Origin: Bacteroidales bacterium
GTDB lineage: Bacteria; Bacteroidota; Bacteroidia; Bacteroidales; UBA932
Length of the DNA: 64,000 nt
Direction: 5' to 3'
Assembly (NCBI GenBank): GCA_017938925.1
Contig: JAGBAO010000013.1
Coordinates: 1-64,000 of the forward strand
The notes beneath the pieces were generated by a model, which saw only the letters and a program-made list of their open reading frames with translations, had not been told where the DNA came from and did not search any database. Below are positions 35,784 through 46,000 of the stretch, in pieces (the first letter of the stretch is position 1; each line of letters opens with the position of its first letter). A program made the position numbers and the translations under genes.

Positions 35784-36451
35784 CAGCAGTTTCCCTCCAC
35801 ATCTTTACGCGAAACCTCAGCAATGGAAGGATCCTCCAACACCTCCGACAGCAGTGCCGCGAGATCGGTTCCCGGCTCATAATACACCGCTGGGAGTCCC
35901 GCTGCGACAGCCCCATCCACATTCTTCTGCGAGTCATCGATAAAGAGCATGTCCTCAGCCGGAAGTCCGATTTCCTCCATCACCCTCTGATAGAACTCAG
36001 CAGAAGGCTTGAGGGTCTTCATCTCAAAGGAGAGGAAGAGCTTGAGAAACACCTCTTTCAAAGGCGCGCCTGTCTGGTCAAACATCTTTGAAGCAAAAGG
36101 AAGGCATATAGAGTTGTTGTTGCTTAGCATATAAAGATCATAGTACTTAGCCATATGCTTGAGCATGACCGCCTTATATGGTTCGATGCCTACAAGTATC
36201 CTTGACATGCACAGGTCCACATCCTCCGCGGCAGATCCTGGACGCGAACCTGCAAGAACTATCCTGCGGAACTCGTCCGGCCGGAGACTGCCCTCTTCAA
36301 GTTCGCCCCATATGCCCTTCTGATGACAGGCATCGATGAGGTTGTCTATATCTTCAAATCCAAGAACAGTCTTGAAGGCTGTCTTGCATGCTTCAAGATC
36401 GAGATCCACAAGGACCCCACCCATATCGAATATTATTGCTTTTCTACTCAT
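35783..36451 (-). CDS. HAD-superfamily phosphatase
   Basis: About 222 residues. HAD motifs: nucleophile motif FDMGGVLVD (first Asp is residue 9), motif II LSNNN, motif III lysine in KPSAEFY and the acidic FIDDSQKN. The helical cap after motif I is of the small-molecule phosphatase type (YihX/epoxide hydrolase-like branch). Substrate unknown. The chosen ATG (36451) overlaps the 3' end of the TPR gene by 8 bp; a second ATG is two codons upstream. Confidence 0.85.
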   Translation of the reverse strand: MSRKAIIFDMGGVLVDLDLEACKTAFKTVLGFEDIDNLIDACHQKGIWGELEEGSLRPDEFRRIVLAGSRPGSAAEDVDLCMSRILVGIEPYKAVMLKHMAKYYDLYMLSNNNSICLPFASKMFDQTGAPLKEVFLKLFLSFEMKTLKPSAEFYQRVMEEIGLPAEDMLFIDDSQKNVDGAVAAGLPAVYYEPGTDLAALLSEVLEDPSIAEVSRKDVEGNC

Positions 36452-38456
36452 CTTCACAGTATTTCTTGATCACCCCGTATGCATCCTGCACGCCCAGTTC
36501 TCCCGCACGCGACAGGTCTATACACCCTTTCTCCTTGTCTTTCAAATAGATAAGCACAAGTCCACGATTGAAATAGGCATCTCCCATATAAGGATACAGT
36601 TCGATTGCCTTGGAATAGTTCTCGATGGAGCTTATATGCTCGGAAGAGAGGCAGTAAAGATTGCCGAGGTTATAGTATATATATGGTATATCCGGTAATA
36701 TTTCAGCTGCGGCCTTCATGTCCCTTATTGCGTCGGAATAGTCGTACTGACGGGACACCTGGTCCTTCACGCGGGCCCTTGTGTTGCCTGAGTCGTCCAT
36801 CGAAAGCACCTGGACATTGCTCTCGATGGAAGAAATGAAGTCAATCATCTCCGCACGCAACGCGCCCCTGTTTATATGATAGAAGGATGAATACAGACTT
36901 TCTATCGTTCCTGAGCCCTGAGCCTCCTCGACTGCACGGCCGTAGTAATTCAGAGACGAGTTGAACTGCTTTGAGTTATAGTCATACAAGGCTCTCAGGA
37001 AATAATCCTCAGCGGAAGGCTCGTCCCCGGCCCATGCAGCCTTCTCCACAGCATCAAGCACGTCAGCCGCCACTGCCGTGTCATCATTTCTAATGGCCAC
37101 ACCCACTGGCATGGCCCTCTCGAAACGTGCGACTAGGGCATTTTCATAACCTCTGTCCAGAGCATAGCTGGTGTCATCCTTGGTTCCTGTCAGGACAAAC
37201 CTGTACAAAGGTCTGAGCCTGATGTCTATGTCACGGTGCTGGAGAAGCTCGTCGTTGAAGTCCTTCTTTGCAAATTCTGCATCCAGAGCAAGCAGAGAAC
37301 TGTATTTCTTCGTCGTGTCGGCAAAAGATGTCTCGTCAGAAGCATTCTTTTCCCTATATTCCTGCACCTTCTTCTGAGCCGTGTCGTAATCCTTCTTCGA
37401 GGCCTTGAAATCGCCCATCATATTCTTGACATAGGCTCTGTTCATATATGCCTTGGCAAAGTCCGGGTAGAGTTCGATCGCCCTGTCATAATCCTCCAGG
37501 GCATCCTGATACATTCCCATCTCGATGAAGATGGAAGCCCTGTTGAAATACGCAAGAACATTCTCAGGATTGATGTTCAGCACACGGTCCATATCGGAAA
37601 GGGCATCCTCATAGGCACCCAGCTGTGCGCTTATCAGACCTCTGTTGTAGAGGGTCAGGGCATTGCCCGGCTCATCCTTCAGCACACGGTTCAGGTCCGC
37701 CATCGCCTCGTGGTACTTTTCCTGTTCATAGTACATTATGGCCCTGTTGAAATATGCGAAGGTGTTGGTCGTGTCAAGTTCTATGGCCTTGTCCATGTCG
37801 GCTATCGCCAGATCATAGTTCTTCTGAGATGCATACAGACGGCCTCGGCGGACATAGCCCTCAGGGTCGAAGCGGTCGAGCTTTATGGCCTTGTTGTAGT
37901 CATTGACCGCCTTCAGGGTGTCGCCCAGGAAAAGGTAGCTGGCACCTCTGTTCAGATATGCAGAGGGGTCCTTGGGTGCCTTTCGGATATATCTGTCAAA
38001 GTCCTTCACCGCCTTCTCGAACTGCTGCGAGAGGAAATATGTCACTCCCCTGCTGAAATACAGTCCTTCCGATCCAGGACGCAGGTCTATCGCCGTCTGA
38101 AGATCGGCCAGAGCAGCATCATAGTTTCCGAAACGGCTTTCAGTGATGCCACGATAGTGGTATCCGGAAGTGAATACCGGATTCAAGCGCACTGACCTGT
38201 CGAAGTCCCGTTTGGCTCCACGAAGGTCTCCAAGATTGTATTTGGCAATTCCGCGGAAGAAGAAGGTCCAGTAGTCGGATGTATCAAGCTGGGAGAGGAT
38301 GTTGAAGTTTTCAATCGCAAGGGAATATTTCCCGTCAGCCAGGGCATGGCGTCCGCGCATGAAGAAGACGTCCTTGTCATATTGGGCATACGATATCTGA
38401 ACTCCTGCCATAACCAGGAGCAGGATGACCATAATATGTCTCATAAACCTGCGCAT
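36444..38456 (-). CDS. Tetratricopeptide-repeat protein with signal peptide
   Basis: About 670 residues with a signal peptide ending at SYAQ. It consists almost wholly of 34-residue TPR units (repeated A-Y-x-N-R-G/A, Y-x-x-A-x-x-D-x-x-x-A-I patterns), at least ten before residue 400, then a charged linker with KKY and NDELLQHRD, then a second TPR block. TPR arrays bind partner proteins; this one is periplasmic or membrane-anchored. The start at 38456 is chosen because the longer frame begins with a highly basic non-signal segment. Overlaps the HAD gene. Confidence 0.85.
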   Translation of the reverse strand: MRRFMRHIMVILLLVMAGVQISYAQYDKDVFFMRGRHALADGKYSLAIENFNILSQLDTSDYWTFFFRGIAKYNLGDLRGAKRDFDRSVRLNPVFTSGYHYRGITESRFGNYDAALADLQTAIDLRPGSEGLYFSRGVTYFLSQQFEKAVKDFDRYIRKAPKDPSAYLNRGASYLFLGDTLKAVNDYNKAIKLDRFDPEGYVRRGRLYASQKNYDLAIADMDKAIELDTTNTFAYFNRAIMYYEQEKYHEAMADLNRVLKDEPGNALTLYNRGLISAQLGAYEDALSDMDRVLNINPENVLAYFNRASIFIEMGMYQDALEDYDRAIELYPDFAKAYMNRAYVKNMMGDFKASKKDYDTAQKKVQEYREKNASDETSFADTTKKYSSLLALDAEFAKKDFNDELLQHRDIDIRLRPLYRFVLTGTKDDTSYALDRGYENALVARFERAMPVGVAIRNDDTAVAADVLDAVEKAAWAGDEPSAEDYFLRALYDYNSKQFNSSLNYYGRAVEEAQGSGTIESLYSSFYHINRGALRAEMIDFISSIESNVQVLSMDDSGNTRARVKDQVSRQYDYSDAIRDMKAAAEILPDIPYIYYNLGNLYCLSSEHISSIENYSKAIELYPYMGDAYFNRGLVLIYLKDKEKGCIDLSRAGELGVQDAYGVIKKYCEDE

Positions 38457-38459
38457 CGA

Positions 38460-38467
38460 CAAAAATA
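38460..38467 (-). promoter_or_regulatory. -7-like box overlapping the TPR gene start
   Basis: The minus strand reads TATTTTTG ending 4 nt before the ATG at 38456. If used, the message is leaderless or translation starts at the next ATG (38444). Confidence 0.3.
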
Positions 38468-38560
38468 TTTCCTTATGCTGCTTATTTTTCCTAATTTTGG
38501 CGGCCCGAATTCGGGCACGCACAAAAAGCCAACTTACAAAGATAATCATTTCCCGCGCGT

Positions 38561-39583
38561 ATGCAGACAAAAATGTTCAAAAATTCCATCAGACCTGTCA
38601 TAGCAATGCTTTTGGCAGTGTTTTTCTGCATGAGCGGACGCGCGCAGGGAAGTTCGGGCCTCAGTTCCTCCGCAGCAAGGAACCTGGTCTGGGAGAAGAA
38701 ACTTTACAGACATGTGGAATTCCTTTCCGACACCCTGTGCCAGGGACGCGGGACTGGAACGCGAGGAAGCATCGAGGCTGCGTTCTGGATCGAAAGAGAA
38801 TTCAGAGACGCCGGTCTGATGAAGTTCGACAGCACGTTCACCAAAAGGATATATGCCGGCCAGGGGCTGCTCGGACGCAACATCATAGGTTTTCTTTCCG
38901 GATCGCTGAAGTCGCCGAAGGACAGGTATGTGATTGTCGCGACTCATTTTGACCATATAGGCCAGCTCAACAGGACAACCTATCCTGGAGCTGATGCAAA
39001 TGCATCAGGCATTGTAGCTATGACCAGTCTTGCAGAGATGTTCTCGATGATGAGGACGCTTGGAAAAGGATATGACGGGAACATCATATTCGTTGCATTC
39101 GACGCCAAGGAAATGAGCATGGCAGGCTCATCCGACTTCTGGCGCATGCTCAAGGATGGTGAACTTTCCGACCCTGTCACGGGGAAGGTCATAACACCGG
39201 AAAAGATAAGCGTAATGGTCAACATCGACCAGATCGGAAGCAGCATGTCACCGCTTCACAAAGACAGGCCGGACTATATGATAATGCTCGGCAAACACTC
39301 TCTGAAACCTGTCCAGAGGGAGATACTCGACTACTGCAACCGTAGCACCGGACTCCATATGGACCTGGACTACACATATTACGGAAGCAAGAACTTCACT
39401 GACATATTCTACCGCCTGTCAGACCAGCGAATCTTCATTGACAACGGCATTCCGGCAGTCCTGTTCACATCCGGAATCACTATGAACACCAACAGGACCA
39501 GGGACACCGCCGACACTCTTGACTATGAAGTGTTCAAAAAGAGGATATATCTTATATTCGAGTGGCTCGAAAAGATGCTTTAA
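38561..39583 (+). CDS. M28-family peptidase-like protein with altered active site
   Basis: A 340-residue exported protein (signal peptide ending at GRAQ) with the M28 aminopeptidase fold: THFDHIG (H129, D131), YPGADANASG, IIFVAFDAKEMSMAGS, NIDQIG (D223) and a C-terminal GIPAVLFTSG...DTADT block. Several residues expected from the family are changed: the bridging Asp of GA(N/D)DNASG is A146, the catalytic Glu of the EE pair is K183, and the C-terminal zinc His appears replaced by Asn around 309-311. It may be a non-catalytic pseudo-peptidase. It is monocistronic, divergent from the TPR gene. Confidence 0.75.
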   Translation: MQTKMFKNSIRPVIAMLLAVFFCMSGRAQGSSGLSSSAARNLVWEKKLYRHVEFLSDTLCQGRGTGTRGSIEAAFWIEREFRDAGLMKFDSTFTKRIYAGQGLLGRNIIGFLSGSLKSPKDRYVIVATHFDHIGQLNRTTYPGADANASGIVAMTSLAEMFSMMRTLGKGYDGNIIFVAFDAKEMSMAGSSDFWRMLKDGELSDPVTGKVITPEKISVMVNIDQIGSSMSPLHKDRPDYMIMLGKHSLKPVQREILDYCNRSTGLHMDLDYTYYGSKNFTDIFYRLSDQRIFIDNGIPAVLFTSGITMNTNRTRDTADTLDYEVFKKRIYLIFEWLEKML

Positions 39584-39597
39584 TCAGGATTTTTTCC

Positions 39598-39605
39598 TAT
39601 TTTTG
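39598..39605 (+). promoter_or_regulatory. -7 box of the glycosyltransferase operon
   Basis: TATTTTTG fits TAnnTTTG, 50 nt before the ATG at 39656. Between them is a small hairpin GTGCGC-ACCC-GCGCAC (39612-39627) in the leader. Confidence 0.45.
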
Positions 39606-39655
39606 TGGGTTGTGCGCACCCGCGCACGACGGACAGCTTTCAACTGGCAGAGCAA

Positions 39656-40831
39656 ATGATAAGAGTCGCATTCATACATAATAACTTTCCGGCTGGCGGT
39701 GCCGAGCGAATCACCATGGATATCGCCGCTTACCTCAGCACTCAGGAAGGCAGGTATGAATCATACGTCTATGCATCCCGAATCGCTTCCGACAAACTTC
39801 CTGAAGACACAGGAAGCACGCTCACAGTCAGAAAGATACCGACAGACAAGATCCCGTTCAGAAAGGCTGCCGCCATCAGGAAGCTGATACAGGAAGACAG
39901 GATAGACATCCTCGTGCAGGTCGTCAAAAGGGTGAAGGGAATCGGACAGATAAGAAGACGGACCGGATGCAAGGTGGTGTTTGCCAACCACGGAGTCCCT
40001 TTCTGGGAGGAGCATGCCATCATACACCGCAGGCGGAACAATCCGGCCAAAAAGATATTCTGGAAGCTTCTGGGAAAGAAGATATACCTCGATATGGGAA
40101 GGGCCCGCAAGCTTGCCGTGAGGAGAAGCCTCAGGAACTATCAGGACTGCGATGCATACACCGTTCTGTGCGAGTCATACAAAAGGCAGATATGCCGTGA
40201 ACTCGGAATCAAACCGGACGCCTCTCGTGTCGTAAGCATATACAATCCGGAAAGGAGTCTCCCTGAGGTGAACTACGACAAGAAGAACATCGTGCTTTTC
40301 TGCGGAAGGCTGAACGCACAGAAGCGGGTATCAAGGCTCTTGAGGATATGGGCCAAGGTGCAGGACGAACTGCCTCACTGGCACCTGAAGATAGTCGGAG
40401 ACGGTCCGGACAGGCCCATGGCAGAATCCATGATCAGGGAACTGGGGCTGCAGAGGGTAAGTCTTGAAGGATGGCGGAGCGACACGGCAGCATACTACCA
40501 AGAAGCATCAGTCCTGTGCCTGGTCTCGCAGTATGAAGGCTGGCCTCTTGCCCTGACTGAAGCCCAGGCCAACGGGGTGATTCCCATTGCGTTCGACTGC
40601 TGTGACGGTGTGAGGGAGATTCTGTCTCCGGAGGGCGTGCACGGATTCACAGTAGAGCCGTTCAACGAAGACGCTTTCGCCCGGACGCTGGTCAGGGTGG
40701 CCGGAATGAGTGAAGAAGACAAAACGGAAATAAGGAAAAACATTGTCAGGAGGATAAGGAACTTCTCGCCAGAAAACACGGCAAGAGAGTGGGCCCGGCT
40801 TTTTGACAGACTATATAATGAGAAAAGATGA
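39656..40831 (+). CDS. Family 4-type glycosyltransferase
   Basis: About 391 residues with the GT-B fold. The N-terminal PAGGAERI loop binds the acceptor side. The C-terminal Rossmann domain has VLFCGRLNAQKR, KIVGDGPD and the retaining-enzyme signature SQYEGWPLALTEAQANGVIPIAFD. It probably adds a sugar to a lipid-linked or surface glycan in the cytoplasm. The GTG at 39605 was rejected as it overlaps the -7 box. Its stop overlaps the ABC transporter start (AUGA), which suggests joint work in envelope biogenesis. Confidence 0.85.
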   Translation: MIRVAFIHNNFPAGGAERITMDIAAYLSTQEGRYESYVYASRIASDKLPEDTGSTLTVRKIPTDKIPFRKAAAIRKLIQEDRIDILVQVVKRVKGIGQIRRRTGCKVVFANHGVPFWEEHAIIHRRRNNPAKKIFWKLLGKKIYLDMGRARKLAVRRSLRNYQDCDAYTVLCESYKRQICRELGIKPDASRVVSIYNPERSLPEVNYDKKNIVLFCGRLNAQKRVSRLLRIWAKVQDELPHWHLKIVGDGPDRPMAESMIRELGLQRVSLEGWRSDTAAYYQEASVLCLVSQYEGWPLALTEAQANGVIPIAFDCCDGVREILSPEGVHGFTVEPFNEDAFARTLVRVAGMSEEDKTEIRKNIVRRIRNFSPENTAREWARLFDRLYNEKR

Positions 40832-42657
40832 AGCAATTCTGGAAGGTACTGAAGCGGTTCGCCGCCCCATATAAGAGATTTCTTGCAGGTTCGGTGATAC
40901 TCAACCTGCTTTCGGCCATATTCAACATATTTTCGTTCGCCCTGCTGATCCCCATCCTGAACATTCTGTTCAAGATGGATACGACGGTCTATGAGTTCAT
41001 GCCATGGGACGGGACTCCGAGCAAGGAGCAGCTGATGAACAACATGTATTTCTATGTCAGCCAGCTGATCGAGAAGTGGGGAGGCTCCACCACCCTGCTG
41101 ATTCTTGGCTGCGTCTTCGGAGGAGTCACCCTGCTCAAGACATCCTGCTACTTTGCCTCATCAGCAGTCATGGTACCTCTCAGGACGGGCATTGTGCGCG
41201 ACATAAGGACTATGGTCTATAACAAGCTCCTCAGCCTTCCTATGGGTTTCTTCAACAAGGAGAAGAAGGGTGACATCATAGCAAGGATGAGCGGAGACGT
41301 GAACGAGATCGAGAACTCCATCATCAGTTCTCTGGATATGCTGATAAAGAACCCTATCCTTATAATCTGCTATTTCTCCGCCCTCATTTTCCTCAGCTGG
41401 GAACTCACCCTGTTCACCCTGACCGTGGTTCCTCTGATGGCATGGGGGATGAGCGCAATCGGAAAGAAACTCAAGAGGCGTTCGCTCGAGGCACAGGAGA
41501 AATGGAGCGAGACCATGGCCCAGCTTGATGAAACCCTCGGAGGTCTGCGGGTGATCAAGGCGTTCATCGCAGAAGACAAGATGAAGTCCCGCTTTACCCA
41601 GACCGCTGACGACTATCGCAGGGCTTCGGCCAAAGTCGCTGTACGCCAGGCTTCCGCCCATCCTGTCAGCGAATTCCTGGGATCCGTGATGATCATGATT
41701 GTCCTTTGGTTCGGCGGCACCCTGATCCTGAGCGAAAAGGCGCCTATCGATGCCTCGACCTTCATCTACTACATGACGATCCTTTACAGCGTACTTACGC
41801 CGTTGAAGGAGTTCTCCCGTGCAAGCTACAACATCCCTAAGGGACTTGCATCAATGGAAAGGGTGGACAAGATCATGAACGCAGTCAATGACATCACCGA
41901 GCCTTCAGTTCCTGCTCCTATGAAGGGGTTCAACGAAGAAATAAGGTTCAAGGGAGTTACATTCAGTTACGAAGAAGGAAAGGAAGTTCTCCGCGACATC
42001 GACCTGACTGTTCCGAAAGGCAAGACGGTGGCACTGGTCGGACAGTCCGGATCCGGAAAATCGACTCTTGTGGACCTCATTCCGAGATATTACGATGTCG
42101 ATAAGGGATCCATCACCCTGGACGGCACCGACATCAGGGATTTCCGAGTAAAGGACCTGCGCAGCCTGATAGGCAACGTCAATCAGGAAGCCATCCTGTT
42201 CAACGACACCATATTCAACAACATAGCCTTCGGCGTGGAAGGTGCGACCATGGAGCAGGTTGTGGCTGCGGCGAAGATCGCCAACGCCCACGACTTCATC
42301 ATGGAGAAGGAAGAGGGCTATCAGACAAACATCGGAGACCGCGGAGGAAAGCTCTCCGGAGGCCAGAGACAGCGCATCAGCATTGCAAGAGCCATCCTCA
42401 AGAACCCTCCTGTACTGATTCTTGACGAGGCCACATCTGCTCTCGACACGGAATCGGAAAAGATTGTCCAGGAAGCACTTGACAGGCTCACCTCGACCCG
42501 AACCACCATTGCGATCGCCCACCGTCTGTCCACAATCAGGAACGCGGACGAGATCTGCGTGATGCATGAGGGCAGGATTGTCGAGAGAGGACGCCACGAG
42601 GAACTCCTTGCCAAGGACGGATACTACAGGAAGCTCAACGACATGCAGGCACTTTAA
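40828..42657 (+). CDS. MsbA-like ABC exporter (fused permease and ATPase)
   Basis: A 609-residue half-transporter: six membrane helices (about 1-330), then an ATPase domain with Walker A GQSGSGKST, signature LSGGQRQRIS and Walker B LILDEATSALD, and an H-loop IAHRLST. The permease coupling segment LPMGFFNKEKKGDIIARMS is typical of lipid/LPS exporters of the MsbA group. It likely flips lipid A or another lipid-linked molecule. It is coupled to the upstream glycosyltransferase by ATGA. Confidence 0.93.
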   Translation: MKQFWKVLKRFAAPYKRFLAGSVILNLLSAIFNIFSFALLIPILNILFKMDTTVYEFMPWDGTPSKEQLMNNMYFYVSQLIEKWGGSTTLLILGCVFGGVTLLKTSCYFASSAVMVPLRTGIVRDIRTMVYNKLLSLPMGFFNKEKKGDIIARMSGDVNEIENSIISSLDMLIKNPILIICYFSALIFLSWELTLFTLTVVPLMAWGMSAIGKKLKRRSLEAQEKWSETMAQLDETLGGLRVIKAFIAEDKMKSRFTQTADDYRRASAKVAVRQASAHPVSEFLGSVMIMIVLWFGGTLILSEKAPIDASTFIYYMTILYSVLTPLKEFSRASYNIPKGLASMERVDKIMNAVNDITEPSVPAPMKGFNEEIRFKGVTFSYEEGKEVLRDIDLTVPKGKTVALVGQSGSGKSTLVDLIPRYYDVDKGSITLDGTDIRDFRVKDLRSLIGNVNQEAILFNDTIFNNIAFGVEGATMEQVVAAAKIANAHDFIMEKEEGYQTNIGDRGGKLSGGQRQRISIARAILKNPPVLILDEATSALDTESEKIVQEALDRLTSTRTTIAIAHRLSTIRNADEICVMHEGRIVERGRHEELLAKDGYYRKLNDMQAL

Positions 42658-42660
42658 GGT

Positions 42661-43056
42661 ATGGACAGAAAGTTCAGGAAGATATCGACGGTCTTGTTCT
42701 GCAGCTATATTGTTGCAGTCGTGCTTTTGTGCGTGATCCGCACGGACAGCCTGCCTGAGCTTCCTAAATCTTTCCTGGGCATTCCGTTGGACAAGATCAT
42801 GCATTTTGTCATGTTCCTTCCTTTCCCTGTTCTGGGCTACACCACATTCTACCCTACTGAGCAAGGTAACTGGCGAAAATTTGCCGTACTCGGCATCATG
42901 TGCGTGCTGGGTTTCGCCTTTGCCAATTCCACAGAAAGGCTACAGGCGCTCACCAGTTACAGGGCATGCGAAACAGCCGACCTTATCGCAGATGCCATCG
43001 GAATCTGCACCGGAGCTCTTGCTGTCGCCATTCATATCATCGTGACTCACAAATGA
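42661..43056 (+). CDS. VanZ-like membrane protein
   Basis: 131 residues with four hydrophobic helices and the VanZ-family pattern (an LDKIMHFVMFLPFPVLGY loop and an RACETADLIADAIGICTG segment). The role of the family is obscure; some members alter glycopeptide susceptibility. It starts 3 bp after the ABC exporter and overlaps the golvesin-domain gene by ATGA. Confidence 0.8.
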   Translation: MDRKFRKISTVLFCSYIVAVVLLCVIRTDSLPELPKSFLGIPLDKIMHFVMFLPFPVLGYTTFYPTEQGNWRKFAVLGIMCVLGFAFANSTERLQALTSYRACETADLIADAIGICTGALAVAIHIIVTHK

Positions 43057-46000
43057 AAAGGATATACATATATATACTGGCTTATCTTCTGAGCGCCGCC
43101 TCGACGTACGCCCAAAGCGAGATTGTGACGGATTTCAAGCCTGCCTGCGACTCACTTGCAGTGCTGTTGCAGGAAAGGACCTCCGTGCATGGAACACTCG
43201 AACTCAAGACTGTCATGCGCAGAGGCTCGTCACTCGACTTCTATTTCACTGAAAGCCTGGGAGACTTCCCATGGAAATCAGGCGACCCGAGGTGGTTCAA
43301 GAAAGCTCTTGGCGGACTTTTCCCTGATAAATACAGCCGTTACAAGGTCGGAGAAATATATAGCAGGCGAGTCGATCTGGACAATCTTGTGACATCACGC
43401 GTCAGCATGGACGGAAGGCCTTCTGATTTCAGGCATCGTCTCAAGAAGCCTCAGAGCAGCCCATCCATTGTCACGGCCCTCGATGCGAAGAATTACAGCA
43501 AAGGACTGGACAACAGACATATAGCCCTGTGGCAGAGTCATGGCAGGTACTTCGAGTCCGGAGCAGAACAGTGGATATGGCAGAGACCTTGCCTGTTTCA
43601 GACATGCGAGGACATGTTCACCCAGAGTTTCGTACTTCCGTTCCTTGTGCCGATGCTGGAGAATGCAGGGGCGTATGTGATGCTGCCGCGCGAGAGGGAC
43701 ACGCAGGTCAATGAGGTCGTAGTGGACAACGACAGCACATGGGTAGTCGCACCGGTCATTGATGTAGCTGGATGGGAAGGTGCCGTGCGCGGAACCGGCA
43801 TATACAGCGAAAAGGGATCATGGAAGAATGCGGGAACTGGCTTTGCTGATCCAAAGGAGACTTATTCTGATCTTGACAATCCTTTCACAATGGGAACCGT
43901 CCGCTCCATCGAATGCATCCCTTACGGAAAGAAGGCCGGACATGCCTCTGCACGATGGACGCCTCAGATTCCATCCAGAGGAAGATATGCCGTATATGTA
44001 TCATATAAGAGTCTTCCAAACAGCTGCACATCAGCATGTTACTCTGTGCACCATCTCGGAGGCGTCAGCACCTTTGCCGTCAATCAGAAGATGGGCGGGG
44101 GGACATGGATATACCTGGGAACCTTCGAATTCGCAGAAGGGTCGCAGGGATATGTGACACTGGACAACAGGACTCCGGAAGGATGGAGACATGCTCCGGG
44201 AAGCGTCGTCACTGCCGATGCAGTGAGGTTCGGAGGAGGAATGGGCAACATGGCTCGTGGCGAGGTGCGGGACAGTGCCGGAGTGGTGATCGCAGAACCT
44301 TATGTATCAGGACTTCCACGTTCAGCCGAGGCGGCAAGATACTGGCTCCAGTGGGCCGGTGCGGACACTACGATATGGCATCAGAACGAAGGCAGGAGCG
44401 ACTACAGGGACGATTTCATGTCACGAGGAGACTGGGTGGCATGGATGAGCAAGGGATCGCGTGTCAACCCTTCCAGGGAAGGAGGAATGGGGATTCCGTT
44501 CGACCTCTCGTTCGGCTTCCACTCCGATGCGGGCGTGACCCCGAACGATTCACTGATAGGCACGCTTGCCATATACACACTCAAGTCGGAGCATAAGCAG
44601 AAGCTTCCTTCAGGAGAAGACAGGATGACAAGCCGTGAATTTGCCTCGCTTGTCCAGGACCAGATCGTCCAGGACCTGCGCAGCAGCTATGACACTCTGT
44701 GGTCACAAAGGTCCATCTGGGACAGAGGATACCGCGAATCAAGGACTCCTTCATGCCCGTCGATGCTGCTGGAACTCCTTTCACATCAGAACTTTGCGGA
44801 CATGAAATACGGTCTGGATCCCTCGTTCAGATTCGCCGTAAGCCGTGCAATATATAAAGGAATGCTCAAATACATGGGCAACCGTTACGGGTACGAATAT
44901 ACAGTGCAGCCGCTTCCGGTCGGTTCGATGTCCGTCGCATTTCATAGCAACGGAAGCAGCAAGGTTGTCATAAGCTGGAAGCCTGTCGAAGATCCTTCCG
45001 AGCCTACTGCAGATGCCGAAGGCTATATGCTCTATACCAGAACTGACGACGGCGGCTTTGATTGCGGGCGCGACTTGAAGGGAGCCGTAAAGCATGCGGA
45101 CGGAAGGCTTTATCATGAAGTGGATATCAAGCCGGGACACATATACAGTTTCAGGATCGCGGCATACAACGACGGAGGAATCGGTTTCCCTTCAGAGACC
45201 GTCAGCATAGGCATACCTGCCGGTGCTTCACTCAAAGAGACTGTACTGGTAGTCAACAACTTCGACAGAGTCAGCGCACCGGTTTTCTTCGACACTCCGA
45301 CATACGCCGGCTTTGACAACTCCCGTGACAGCGGAGTCCCATACTGCAGCGACATTGCATATATAGGTCAGATGCACGAATTCAGACGCGACAGGGAGTG
45401 GGTCAGCAACGACAACTCCGGATTCGGAGCCTCATACCGGGACCATGCAGGCAAGACCGTGGCAGGAAACACATTCGACTATGCATACGTGCACGGCAAG
45501 GCCCTGATGAAAGCCGGACATCCTTTCTTTTCATGCAGCAATGAAGCCTTCTGCTCTGACAGCAGCCTCAGATCATCTGCATGGGCGGCGGACCTTATAT
45601 GCGGAAAGCAGGTCACCACATCGGTCGGCAGCGGTATGCAGCAGAAATACGCCGTGTTCTCCCCTGCCATGCAGCAGGCGCTTTCCGACTTTGCTTCTGA
45701 CGGAGGAAATATCCTTGTCAGCGGCTCATACATAGGCACAGACCTCTCCGACAGCATATTCCCGGTTCAGAAAGACAGCCTGCTTGCAATTCAGTCCGTG
45801 AAGTTTGCAGCAGATGTCCTCGGTTACAGATGGAGAGCCGGACAGGCAAGCAGAAGGGCTGAAGTCAAGGCTGTACGCAACTCCTATGCGGACTTCGGAG
45901 AGCTTTCGGGAGCCGGATTCCACAATCAGATCAATCCGGAATGCTACTGCGTGGAATCCCCTGACGGCCTGACACCTTCAAGTTCAGCAGGACAGGCACT

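Noticed and set aside
38457-38570. Longer N-terminus of the TPR protein
   Set aside because: Basic, without a signal, and it runs across the divergent promoter region; the ATG at 38456 gives a proper signal peptide.
42900-43052. Upstream extension of the golvesin-domain protein
   Set aside because: It overlaps the VanZ-like gene out of frame, is Arg/Cys/His rich, and the ATG at 43053 starts a signal peptide.
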